From Lactarius indigo (taxonomy: Eukaryota > Basidiomycota > Agaricomycetes > Russulales > Russulaceae), in the NCBI GenBank assembly GCA_025766275.1, contig JAFKAC010000059.1, positions 62,001 to 126,000 of the forward strand: a stretch of 64,000 nt of DNA, given 5' to 3'. The position numbers and the translations under genes were made by a program. Within the stretch, counting starts at the first letter, position 1, and the number at the start of each line of letters is the position of its first letter. Shown here piece after piece: positions 24,494 through 35,322 of the stretch. The notes beneath the pieces are model-generated. The model did no database searches and was not told the origin of the DNA. It worked only from the letters and a program-made list of their open reading frames with translations.

Positions 24494-25550
24494 CGCCCGA
24501 GGTCGCTGCTCGCGTATAGCGACGCGTGTGGTCGTCGCTGCTGAATGCGCTGCACGTGTTGCCGGCGACCACGAGTGGCTTACTGTAGGCGTACCGGCCC
24601 GCCTACAAATCCTCTCAACGTCGACCCCCTCTTCCGCTTTGGATCTCCCAGCCGGAACTAGTCGAAAACAGACGAAGAGCCTGATTTTGAAAGAATTTTC
24701 AAGCGTGCCGTATTTCTCGTCGACTCGGACCTAACCGCTGAGGCAGACTCGAACAGCGTTCGGGCGCAGCTTGGTCGTTTGCGGGGTCTTTACGGGGCGA
24801 CCTTTACCGCTTTGTTACTACTGTAGCACTCGAGGTAGCTCGAACGGTCTCTGAGACGCGTGAAGCGAACGCTACATCTGACCGGCCGGTGCTGCTACTC
24901 GTACGTTCTGGATAAAGAAAGGGCATCAGCCGAGGGGGACCTGATGTTGAATAACGCTTCCAACTCGTGATCCCCAAGGAACCTATTGTTGAGTATACAG
25001 TCGTCCTATGTGGGCTGAAAACCCGCTTGCGACTAGCTATTTGGGATTTTCCACCGGGATTTCTGATGGCGCTTGGTCACTACTTTTCTTTTCCTTGTCG
25101 ACCTGCTTGTCTCTGAATGGGCCCTTACTTCCGATCTCAGCTGACGCCGCTACGCTACATTTGCGATCATTTTTTTTCAAGATCCCGACAAGGCGGTTGG
25201 TCTTGTCGATCAAGTCACGTCGTTGCTTTATCCCGTTCAATACCTGACGTGTCAACAGCCTGACCTGTCGTACCGCCTAGATGATGTAAGTCGAGCCTAC
25301 CGTGTCAGGCCTACCTCGTGCTGTACAATTTGTTGCGCTCGTGCAAGCTCTAAACAGGGGTGGAGACGACTGTATCCTTCAGATTCGGTTCGAGTGGACT
25401 GGGAAAAGCTAGCACAGATGGCTCGTTGAGCGTAAGAGAGCTGGTCACCAGCAAGTCCTGACTGTACATTCTCTTTTGGCTCAAAGTAAACGTAGGTCCA
25501 ACCCAAAGGGCCTGCGGTGGCTAATATCTGCTCACTGCACATTCATGTGG
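24494..25550. other. 1-kb spacer, no gene recognised
   Basis: Lies between the start of Rpb7 and the stop of the aminotransferase, both on the minus strand. Plus-strand frames around 24590-24830 look protein-like in composition but are interrupted and match no family I know; they may be remnants of a decayed gene. Confidence 0.35.
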
Positions 25551-27359
25551 TTACAAACGGGAGTGCTCCCTAAGTACTTCCTCTACACTCTCTACAAATA
25601 TATCTACAACCTTCTCCACTTCCTTACGAGTGATATTGTATGCAGGTGCAAATAGTATTTCATCCTCCTCTACTCCTTTAGCGTTTCCACCCGATCTCGA
25701 CAGGCTCACAACTAGCCCCTTCTCAAAGCATCGTGCTTCCACAAGCCTTGCAAATAGCTGTCCTTTTAAATCTACTCTTTCACCTTCGGGCCCAGAGAAA
25801 TCAAACTCAACAATCCAGAGCGACCCTCCACCGCGTATGTCAAATGTAAAAGGCCTCGCGAGTGCATTGGGAGACAGTAGGCGCTCGCGGAGAAGCTGGG
25901 CGAGAAATTCACCCGTTTGGCGCCCATTCTCGAGAAGGTTCTCTGCCGCTATCACTTTTTGCACGGCAACGGCAGCTGCACAGGATATCGGGTGCGCCTG
26001 ATCGCAGCAGGTCAGGCAGACCGGAACGAAGCAGGGTGATTGTTACACACCTGGTAGGTGTGGCCATGTTTCCAGAATCCATTCTTGTCACGAATGCCGT
26101 CCGCGACCTGCTTAGACATAAGGACCGCAGCGATGCAGGCATACCTATACCACAGTCAGAACAAACACCAGAAAGTGCAGTGAAGAATAGCTAACCCTCC
26201 ACCGAGGCTCTTCCCGATGACTTGAATGTCCGGCGGTTCATTGTCGCCATAGCTCTCCCAGGCGTGCGTCACACCCATCCCTACATCGGTTGTCAACGCG
26301 TCAACCGTGAAGCACGGTAGCCGACTCACGGCCCATTCCACACATGACTTCGTCCAATATAAAAAGTGCACCGTACTTCCTGCAAACGGACTTCATAGTT
26401 TTGAAGTAACCCTTTGGCGCAGGAGACGCCCCTACGACGGTTTCGGCGATGACTGAGAAAAGTATGTGCGCTCAGTACGTTGTTCGATGTTCAAGACATA
26501 AGTTACCTACACCCTATGACGGTATCCGGTCCGAGCTCGAGGAACTTGTCCTCCAGTTCCTGGCGGAGCCTCTCCACATACTGTTCCTCAGTCTCGTCGG
26601 CTCGCTGGAAGCGCTTCGCATAGGCAGGTGACACCTTATGGATATTCTCATGTTGGAGAATATCTTCGTAAGGTGCGCGCCATGAGGGACGTCCAGACAA
26701 AGATAGGGCGGTGACCGTATTGCCGTGGTAGGACATATGTCTGGAAATGAGGCACTTGCGTTGTGGCTGGTTCTGCTCGAACCAATACTGAAAAAGAACA
26801 ATTGTCAAATGCCATTCACCAAAATCTGCAACCTGGTTCTGACCTGACGAGCAAGCTTTATGGCGCTTTCCATCGCCTCAGAGCCTATGCAAAAAGAAGT
26901 ATTTGTGATTTTAAAACACCAGTGGTTTATGGGCCGAGCTGACCTCCAGCAACGAAGCCACAGAGCTCGAAAGCACCTTTTCCCGACTCTAGTAATATAC
27001 TAGCGAGCTCCTCAGCAGGCTCGTTCGACAACTGCATGTTATAAACGTCTAGAAACAGTCAGCTATCGTCTATATTTTCAAAGAGAATGCTGCTACTCAC
27101 AGGCAAGCTTATCGACCTGTTCTTTCACGGCCTCGCGTACGACCGGGTGACCATTCCCAATGCACGCAACAGCAGCGCCACCAGCAGCGTCGATGAACTC
27201 TCGCCCGTCCTGGAGCGTGACGTAGATCCCCTTTCCACTAACCGCAACAGGGGGCTGCCCCGGCGTGAGCGGCAGAAGTGCGGAGGGGCGTAATTCCTCT
27301 TTATCAGATCCACTGGGAGGTGCAACAGCAGACCTCATACTATAGGATGTAGAGGACAT
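25551..27359 (-). CDS. Class-III PLP-dependent aminotransferase
   Basis: Omega-transaminase-fold enzyme of the group that includes GABA, ornithine and DAPA aminotransferases; exact substrate unknown. Eight exons: 27359-27101, 27048-26944, 26884-26844, 26787-26511, 26452-26330, 26280-26196, 26144-26051, 25997-25551; 476 aa, normal for the class. Seen in order: FIDAAGGAAVACIGNGHP, GFVAGGSEAMESAIKLARQY, the aromatic SYHGNTVTALSLSG, GFIAETVVGASPAP, the cofactor-binding Asp in LFILDEVMCGMGRMG and the Schiff-base Lys in VIGKSLGGGYA, then FWKHGHTYQAHPISCAAAVA. All catalytic elements are intact. It is the last single-copy gene before the repeated units. Confidence 0.93.
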
Positions 27360-27822
27360 GGATGCTGTCACAGGGAACGATGCGAGTCTGCCACGACAGC
27401 ACAGCCGATTTAAAGCAAAGGTAGATTAGAGGATCTGGTCTCGTATGAAGATAGCCTAAATGTAAACGGAGCCGCGGGACTCTTTTCCTCTTGCTTTTTC
27501 CATCCAAGACCGCTTGCAAAACCGGGGGTTGTCCGCTTTTGGTGAGACCCGGTCCATGTTACGTTACGTGCGCCTATCTAGCATCTACTGTACCAGGCAA
27601 CGACTGGGGGTAATCAATTACGTCCAACCTCTCTATTACTGTAATGCTCGCTTCAGGTAGCAGTCTAAAAGAGGCTCGGATCTGGGACATCATCCACTGG
27701 AAACTGAGTCTGTTATACAGTACGAGAAAACCTGGCCTTGAAACTGCGAGGTTGTCGATCAATCTATAGTCAAGGGGCTTTCGAAAAGCTGCGAAGAGAG
27801 GTTGTTGAGATGACACGGCTGA

Positions 27823-28250
27823 ACCCCCGCGTCTCTGCGGGCATCCTCAGCGCGGCTTGGAACCCCGTACACCCACTATTCCCTTACACCCGCCTATTCT
27901 CCACCTTGGATGGCGCCCTCCGCCTCCTTAGTTTTCTTCAACTTACGCGTGCCGCGTCCCGTCCGGAATCCGGTCCGCCCCCTCCCGATGTGCCACCTGA
28001 ACCCGACTAGGTAAGGGGCCCTCTTCTTTGCGCTCTCCGTTATGCTGTCTCGCTCTCCTTCTCTACGCGCCTTTTCTGGCTCAACCTGACGCTTTCCCGT
28101 TTCGTCTGTGTTTGTCTCCTTCTCGGTTTCGATACTTATGACTCGGGGCACCCATACCACGCTTTCTCATAACTGTAGTTTACTACGACCGGTCTGTATC
28201 TTCGCATGCGCACTCCGGAATACAAATTGATCCAAAAAAAAAAAAAAAAA
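27823..28250 (+). mobile_element. LINE-1: 5'-truncated non-LTR retrotransposon 3' end (unit A only)
   Basis: A 428-bp insertion bounded by perfect 14-bp target-site duplications GATGACACGGCTGA (27809-27822 and 28251-28264) and ending in a 17-nt A tail. The remaining coding part reads LFSTLDGALRLLSFLQLTRA, like the extreme C-terminus of fungal LINE ORF2 proteins, then a stop. Its last 50 bp (GACCGGTCTG near the start, TGATCC before the A run) resemble those of LINE-2, so both belong to one family. Units B and C show the uninterrupted equivalent near 35866 and 42465. Confidence 0.85.
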
Positions 28251-28792
28251 GATGACACGGCTGACTTTTTTTCGGTGTCGTCATGACACGGGTGACGGGT
28301 CTGACCAGGTCAAACAGCAGACTCGCGTTTGCTGGGGTCCGAATACATATACATGTGTAATGCTGAGATTCTGCGCAAGAACCCGCCATCGTTGAGGCCA
28401 ATTTATGTATTTTAAATTGTCAAGGACCGTACATTTTTTAAAAAAAAATCCATTAAAGTGCGCCTTGGGGTACGTGGCCCTATGTGGCACTTTTACAATA
28501 CATTCCTTCCCTGTAATATATCCTTCGGCTCCTCTTTTGTATTAACAACTTTACAATAGAAAAGGACCGTACGTAATCATACCAAGCAGAATAGATCGCA
28601 AGGAAGGCATGGGGATTTGTATTTTTTCTGTTTTACAGTAAACGGCTTTTGCGCGCAGAACCCCACGTAGGCTTCCGATACAATGCTATATATATACATT
28701 TTCCGATGAATTCCGTCCACAAAGTGAATGTCTGTAGTACCGTAAACATGTGACCGCCACCAGTAAAACTCCCAGCTCAGACCTTGAGCACG

Positions 28793-31594
28793 TCACACAA
28801 GCTCGCCCGCAGAATATGAAAGGCCCTGGTCCCCGGGAGAGGCAGCGCGCTGCACCGACGACGGCAACACCGGGGACAAGCGAGAGGGACCTGCCAATAC
28901 GACCTGTAGCGTAGGGGTTGTAGAAGGACCAACGTGCGCCGTCAGCGAGTCCTCTATCTGCGGAAGAACGTCAATGCCCTCCACGACCGGTTGCGGCGCA
29001 CGTGTAGCCATCTCGACACTGTCCCCGGCTAGCCCTCGAGTCGTTTCCCCTGACGTAACCTGCGCATGCACCGAAGATGGCGTCGGCGATAATGATCCTT
29101 GCAGTAGGTGCCGTGGAAGCGACTGCGCCACCGACCATGGCGCGAACTGTGGAAGTGATGGCAGCGATGACGGTGCCAGCCACTCGGGCAATCGCACAAG
29201 AAACTGTGCCAGCGAACTTGTTCGCGGCCAATCCAGCGACCAACCCAGCGATCGAAACACCGACAGAACCAGCTGGGTTTGCGACGGAGCCAGCTGGGTC
29301 CGCTGCAGAGGCAGCTGGGACCGTGACAATGACGGCGATCGTGACCGCGACAATGACCGTGATCGTGACCGCGACAATGACGGCGATCGTGACCGCGACG
29401 GGGTGGGTGTTTGTCTTAGAACCTGTGTCGAAAGCAGTGGCGGCGATGTCCCTGAACTCGGTGGCGAAGACGGATCCTGATCCGCAAACTGAGTTAAAAG
29501 CGGTGGCAGTGACACCTCTAGCGTCTCTGAGAGCGTCTTTGCACGCGCCAGTAGACGGAGCTCTGTGTGAGCGCGATGGAACGCCTCGAATTGCGGTGGA
29601 GGAGCGTCTGCGACAGAATCCCGTGTGAGTATCTCGAGCGTGAGCGTGATGAGGTCCTGCTGCGCGGCGCGAATGAACACAGGCGACGCGCGGTTGCCGT
29701 GCTGCTCGGATATGCTGCTACCGGTCCGGTATTGTTCCGTATTGCGCGCATCGAAGAGAGCACAGCGCTCTTGGTGGATTGTGTGCGCGCTGTCCGATGT
29801 CAACCAGGGCATGCCCATGTACTTGATACCGTTCCCAATGTCCGCGAGGAAGCGCCCGAGGTTCTGAAGCCGCGCATTGTCACCGTGCAAGTCAGTGTCG
29901 GTGGCAACGCCAACATTCGCACTGGTGTAAATGTTTTCGTTCTCATCGCGGGCTACGCTATCGTTGGCACCAGGGACGGCGCCAGCGCCGACGCGGAGCC
30001 GCTTCGATAGGAACTTCTTGCCGGCGTCGTCGTCGTCCCAGATAAATGGGACACCTTCTAAAAAGAAGCCGAGCGCACGTGGTGGGGTGATAGTGAACGC
30101 AGCGATCACCGCCGCGACACATCGTACAGAGAGAAAGACGTCGTCCCCCAGGTTATACGTGTCCCACAACTCCTCAATGATTTCAAGAGACTCGGGAGCT
30201 TTCAGGAGCGATAGGATCACCAGGGAATAGTGCTCCCCGGCAGCATACAGAGCGAGTATGTCACGAATTGCGCCAGGAATGTAGTAGAGCGCCTTCAGGC
30301 ATGTCTTGATTCTTTGACGCTGGAGGGCTACTGAAAGGTTGCTCGCAGTTGCCCGTTGCGCGAGCCCAAGGATGCTCCACGCGAGTGGCTCGTTAAAGCT
30401 CGTCGGTCCAGGTAAGCCCGAGAGGATGGTGTGAATAGTGGGGCGTGGGTCATCAGCTTGAGGGTCGTTGGACGTGGTAAGAGCCCTGGACTCGTACAGA
30501 CCGGGGATCCCTGCGGCAAAACTTTCGAGTTCGTGGTCTTCGTCGAGCTGGCTGACTGTCCAATCGAGCGCCGAACTGTATATTTCCATCGAGATGAGTT
30601 TCGCTGAGTTCTCGAGATTGGAGATCATTTTAGCTGAGAAGGACTTGAACTTGTTCTTCTGAAGGTTCTGGGACTCTACCACTGCCCTACTAACTGCTCC
30701 CCATTGACTATTCAATCGCTCCATGCAGAGATGAGTGGCCGAGAAGAAAGATACTAAGGCCTTGTGAGCACAAAACCAAAGAAGGGATGTCAAGGGTGTG
30801 TGATAGGGGCAGTCATGGGAGAAGAGCGGCGTCAGTGTGAGGGCGAGGTACGAGAGAAGGCAGAACGCCACAATTGAGAGTGTGAAATATGCGACGACGT
30901 GATTGGCTCGGAAGGCGAAGACGACGAGTCCGGCGAAGAACAGGAATACGGATATGAGAAGAAGGAATGGCAACATATCAGCAAGCCAGGAGATCCCGAA
31001 CCTGCGTGCACCTTGTGCAAAGTATTCCCGGATATGCGCACGGACGTGAGGCGCGTGGTTCCGTTGAACCATCTGGAGATACTTGCGGGCCCATTGTTGC
31101 AGCAGTGTGGCCATGAGCGCGCATGTGAGACTGAGTACGAGGCTGAGGAACCAGACCGAGTTGATAAATACCACCGATGCCGCAGGGGTGAAGGAAGTTT
31201 GGACGGATGGAATTGTGGGACTGGTGGTACCGCCGGTGGTGGAAGTAGAAAGTTGTTGGGATATCTGTGCGAGGAGGGACTGGGTGGTGACATTTGGATC
31301 TTGCTGCAAGTTCTGGTAGCTGACAGCGATGAAACTAGCCACGGTCGAAGAGAAGAGGCCGGTCTGAAAAGAGAGAGCACCGTTTGCAAATCAGGTTCAT
31401 GGAGATTGATAACAGAAGCGTACAAAGAGGAGGATGCCATTTGCCTGTCCGTCCCAATTATCGACATTTTCCTTGTCAAGGGTTTGTGCCCTGTCGATGT
31501 ACATAGAGAAGATGGCCCCAGAGGAGTCACTATATGTAGGTTTTTCAGGAGCAGTGGTAACATTCTGGGGCGTAGGTTGTTGCCGGGCAGCCAT
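28793..31594 (-). CDS. DUF6535-domain membrane protein, copy A
   Basis: Agaricomycete-specific protein of unknown function. Two exons, 31594-31424 and 31363-28793, give 913 aa. Exon 1 has SGAIFSMYIDRAQTLDKEN and exon 2 resumes exactly in the first membrane helix (GILLF joined to TGLFSSTVASFIAVSYQ), the conserved DUF6535 intron position. About four membrane helices follow: SVVFINSVWFLSLVLSLTCA, then MLPFLLLISVFLFFAGLVVF and YFTLSIVAFCLLSYLAL. After a large soluble region with an Arg/Asn-rich helical part, the last 220 residues are Ser/Pro/Gln-rich. Only copy A has RS-type octapeptide repeats there (SRSRSPSL class). In exon 1 and the membrane region it resembles copy C; in the middle it resembles copy B. 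Confidence 0.85.
29322..29400 (-). repeat. 24-bp minisatellite inside DUF6535 copy A
   Basis: On the plus strand, a 24-bp unit beginning GATCGTGACCGCGACAATGA occurs at 29337 and 29361 and partly at 29385, with a partial unit before 29337. On the coding (minus) strand it encodes Ser-Arg-rich octapeptides. Copies B and C lack it and instead show a degenerate 12-bp periodicity (word CCAGCGAC, for example 36757-36815). Confidence 0.85.
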
Positions 31595-32017
31595 AACGAT
31601 TGGTTGGGACTCGGATACAAGTGGGTGCGCACAAGATGATTTATCAAGACTATAAAACGCTGGGCATATCGGGAAGTTAATAATCGCGATTCTACTAAAG
31701 GGTAAGCAAAAGTGGGACGGGGACAAACTAATCATCAACTTCGAGTTAATTCCGGTTCAGGACTTTGACAGGTTCGGTGGCAATTTTGGCCAGTCACCGT
31801 ATCAGTATTATATCATTACCTGATGCGCTTTCTGCGGCCCGCGCAACACAGCAGATCGTAAGAGGAAAACTCTTAAAAGCGTTGGGAAAGGTCCTTCCAG
31901 CTATTATACACAAACTCAACGATAACAAGGGTATTTCACCGTTACTGTAGCAGAAAATAAGAATAGAGACGATGGAAGACAAGGCTGCTAATTCACCTGT
32001 GACAAAACAGATTCCGT
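31595..32017. other. 5' flank of DUF6535 copy A (putative promoter)
   Basis: Conserved with the flanks upstream of copies B (from 39008) and C (from 45609) but with small indels. No open frame of note. It ends at the LINE-2 insertion point, so that element lies about 420 bp upstream of the copy A start codon. Confidence 0.5.
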
Positions 32018-32705
32018 GCCATACCCCCCAAAAAGCTCGAGGCAGGGTATACTCTGATTACCCGGCGCACACATGCCACTGCCTTGCGACTTGCCACTGT
32101 CCACTCTTTCACATCAGACTATTCCCGACGACATCGGCCAGACCTCCCCCTTGAGGCTAGCCACTGCTCCTGCGGTCACCTGGATAAGTTCTTCTATCAC
32201 CTCGTTTACGATTGTCCCCGGTATACCAGACACCGGATGCTCCTTCTCCATCATCCTCCCCTCTATGACCACGAACCTTGTTCCCTGTTTGCTGGGGATC
32301 GCGACGTGGTGTACACCTTCTTACGCCTCTTCCTGACTAAGCTGGCATCAAAACCGGAGTTCGAAGTGCCCGCGTCTCTATCGGGAACACGCGCTTGCCG
32401 AGCTCCACGAACGCCTCCTCCACCCTGTCGAAATCGACCTGCTCTTCGAACACGACCTGGACCCGGCCTAATCGGCTGCCCGGTAAATACCTTCTCTCGT
32501 ATTACTCCTCTGCCGTTACTTTTTCCTTGCGCGGTATGCTACTCCTTTTCCTACGGTTCTTACGTTTCCTCTGGGAGGTGACGAACTTTATTATATTACC
32601 ACATGGGTTTTCTTACTTCTCGTAAATCTCCTCTCTCTTTATAGAGGATGAGGACCGGTCTTGTATTACTGTCCCAGAATAAACATGATCCAAAAACAAA
32701 AAAAA
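32018..32705 (+). mobile_element. LINE-2: 5'-truncated non-LTR retrotransposon 3' end (unit A only)
   Basis: A 688-bp insertion between perfect 14-bp duplications AAAACAGATTCCGT (32004-32017 and 32706-32719; some A may belong to the tail), ending in an A-rich tail. It encodes the C-terminal part of a LINE ORF2: LATVHSFTSDYSRRHRPDLP, then the zinc-type CSCGHLDKFFYHLVYDCPRY and FAGDRDVVYTFLRLFL. Frames are broken in places. The matching site in unit C (near 46020) reads straight through without the element; unit B has lost this stretch. Confidence 0.88.
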
Positions 32706-33197
32706 AAAACAGATTCCGTCCATAGGTTTATCGGAGCTTATCTAAGAGGTGACAATGGAAGCATAGTGATATGAGTAAGTGGGAGCACATTGGCGCCAGA
32801 TGTGTGAGGTGACTCTCCTTCCGGGCATGATAACGAAAACAGATACCAACACTGAGAATCCCACCCTCAATCCGACCCGCAGGACACACCCCAATGAGCT
32901 TGGGTACTAGTATGGGACAGTCGCAACCAGGCTTCACAGAAGAGGAACAGACAGCAATGACGTGGTGTACTGTATCGTTTGTATGGCGCACTTGTAGTGC
33001 AAAGCTTGGTGCAAAGTTTTCCACAACGCCCGCCGGGTCTTTTTCGTACTGTACTCCCGTGAGTGCAGGGAGTAGCTTAGCCTTGCTAGCTAGCGCTAGC
33101 GATTTCCAACAAGATTTCCAAATCACAACGCGAGGTGTAGGCGGGGTTTTAATATTTGCATATCAGCCAATAGGCTAGCTCCAACCCTGAACAATCC

Positions 33198-33211
33198 TTG
33201 AAGCTTGAAGC
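33198..33211. repeat. TTGAAGC heptamer, two copies (unit A)
   Basis: TTGAAGC is repeated twice here, once in unit B (39408-39414) and four times in unit C (46307-46334, last copy CTGAAGC), at the same place in each unit. It is a length-variable heptamer tract. Confidence 0.85.
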
Positions 33212-33600
33212 TTCGATGAGCCATTGCAATTTGCACTGGCGCCCTTCTTTCCGGCGACAAAGTCATCTCGTCTGTCTGTCATTACGGCACTGTACGTGAA
33301 TTCCTAAGGAGCTGATGAGTTAGACGCGTGTGCAATGTCAATTATTTAGCCTATCTGAGCCCGTCGCTCCCCTCGACTTCTGATCTTACTGCTAATCTAT
33401 GATACTTTCATACGGAACTGCCCCCTCTGGTGCCCCACACGTTTGGCATAGCGGACCTTCCAATCGAGCGGGCTTCGTGGGGTCTGTGCGCTCAGGCTGT
33501 GCCGGAATGGAAGACATAGATAACCGGCGTTAGTATGAATACTACGAAATCGATACTGCATCTACCAGTGCATGCTAGGGAGTGGGAATGTTGTGTCAAC

Positions 33601-34431
33601 TTCATCTCCGACACCCTTTCCTCCTATCTCTCGCACGGCCTTCCACAACCCTTCCCATCCAGATCCGCGAGAATGTTCGATGGTCTCGCCTCGCCGTCAA
33701 TGGCATCCCTACAGGACACGTGCACCTTCTACTCCCACAGAATTTCATGCTGCCCTAGCCCATGACAACCCTTCCTACCGTACCCCTCGCCCTACGCGAC
33801 CCCTCCTGGGTCTGAGCACCAGGCAGTTATGCCCCGGGCTCGGTTTCTTCTCTTGTCCTCGCGTTCGAGGATCCTGATGGGGATGGGGATACCCTAAGGA
33901 CTCTCCTTGGACAGCGGAATCTGTATGCCTTCGCGAATGCAGAACACCTTAGGCGTTGGAAGCAGAAGCCTCATGCCAAAGCAACCATGCCTTCCGCATC
34001 GCGCGACTAACGCCTTTTTCTCCTGGCCTGGGCCCTCCGCTCCTCAGACTATTGCGGGGACCAGTGTGTTCCCTTACTCTTCTCGAATCTTTGTTGATTG
34101 GCACCCCGTTCTCGGACTAAACACCCAGCTCCGTTCCCCTTGTCCTTACTGAGTCAGCGACGGACCCTTAACTCTATGCTCCTTGTAAGCCGCAGTGTTG
34201 AATCTCTGAAATATCGGGACAACAAGCCGCTAAAAAAGGTCTGAAACTGTATGCACAGGGAGTTCTCAAGTACTGCATTTGGTTTGGTTACCGCACAGAC
34301 GGAATGGACATCTTATCTCGTGATACCTACTTGCATTACTTTTACAGTAAGTACAAGGCACCACGAGGACCAGTCTCGATCTATAGTCTATACCCCTGGA
34401 GTATAAATAGATTTTTGTTTAAAAAAAGAGC
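33601..34431 (+). mobile_element. LINE-3 (unit A copy): internally deleted non-LTR element with ORF1-like coding
   Basis: 831 bp bounded by 11-bp duplications GTTGTGTCAAC (33590-33600 and 34432-34442) and ending in an A-rich tail. It carries a broken ORF1/gag-like reading frame: GIPTGHVHLLLPQN, LRDPSWV, SSLVLAFEDPDG, LGQRNLYAFAN, LRRWK. This pattern is typical of the RRM-like ORF1 product of Agaricomycete LINEs. In-frame stops and shifts make it inactive. No reverse-transcriptase core is left. Unit C (around 48375-48395) shows the empty site. Confidence 0.75.
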
Positions 34432-34770
34432 GTTGTGTCAACATATTGATGTCATTAGCACTTGATCGATCCATCAGCGGAAAGGCGGCGCATTCATTGT
34501 ATGTGGTGACGACCCACACAAGTCAGACAGTGTAGAGTCATGTTATGATGGATCCGCTAGAAGTCATTCACACGCTGTACAAATCTTGGTACAGACAGTG
34601 ACTTGAAACTGCTAAACGCTGCAGTCACGAATCTCAAAGAGGGGTGACGGGAAGAGCACCTATAAAATGTACAGATTGGACAATGAATGGCACGATATGG
34701 TGGTTGGGCCAAGCTCGGGGCTGTTGCTGGTAGAACACAAGACCATGGTTCAGACTCGAGGGTGATGATA

Positions 34771-35322
34771 TGCACAACCTCCGTCGCGTCTACGCGCGAG
34801 TCTATGACTTTGATTTTTGTGTTGCTCTCAACGACATGTTGACTTTGTTCCACATGCGACGCAGAAGAAATGTCTCGGAGGCACTCACCTGGTCCTGAGA
34901 GATGTACGATAGCGGGTTCGAAGACGGATCGAATTTGAGGTCAGGACGGAGGAGCTGTGGAGAAGAGGTTTGACCTTGGGTCCTGAGGTTGCAAGGAACG
35001 CGATGCGCACCCGTTGCGAGACGAGGCAATTGAGAGGGCCGACCTCCGCGAAAATGTCCATCTGCCCAGATAGACAACCAGGCGTGAGGACAGGAAAAAC
35101 AAATGATAGGATAGCGGGTGCATACCCGGGTGACGATGTGGATGACGTCGTCGGCGACCTCGCCCTTGAAGAGCTCGAACACGATGGCGCGATAGCGGGA
35201 GATGAACTCGGCCTGGCAGTTTCCCGGGACAACCATACCCTTGCAGATATCAGAAATGGAGACAACGGCAATGATGAAGCCGAACTTTCCGGAGCAGGTA
35301 CCCTCAACGTCCGAGTAGAGCT
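34771..35322 (-). pseudogene. Rpb7 pseudogene fragment (unit A)
   Basis: Homologous to the functional Rpb7 from inside exon 2 (codons for VEGTCSG onward) through exon 5. Exon 1, the start of exon 2 and the last exon (FAIGTIKEDHLG) are missing. Recognisable pieces are EFISRYRAIVFELFKGEVAD, IFAEVGPLNCLVSQR, DLKFDPSSNPLSYISQDQ and SRVDATEV. Introns are retained at the same places, so this is a DNA-level duplicate, not a retrocopy. It is on the same strand as the source gene. Confidence 0.88.

Noticed and set aside
29077..29628. Long plus-strand frames with Val/Ala/Thr-rich repeats opposite the DUF6535 tails (also 36698-37054 and 43196-43621)
   Set aside because: They are antisense to the coding frame and arise from the short DNA repeats that encode the Ser/Pro/Gln-rich tails. 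They have no domain and are not conserved as proteins between copies.
34771..35322. Second functional Rpb7 gene
   Set aside because: Start exon, beginning of exon 2 and final exon are missing, and frames are broken; only a fragment.
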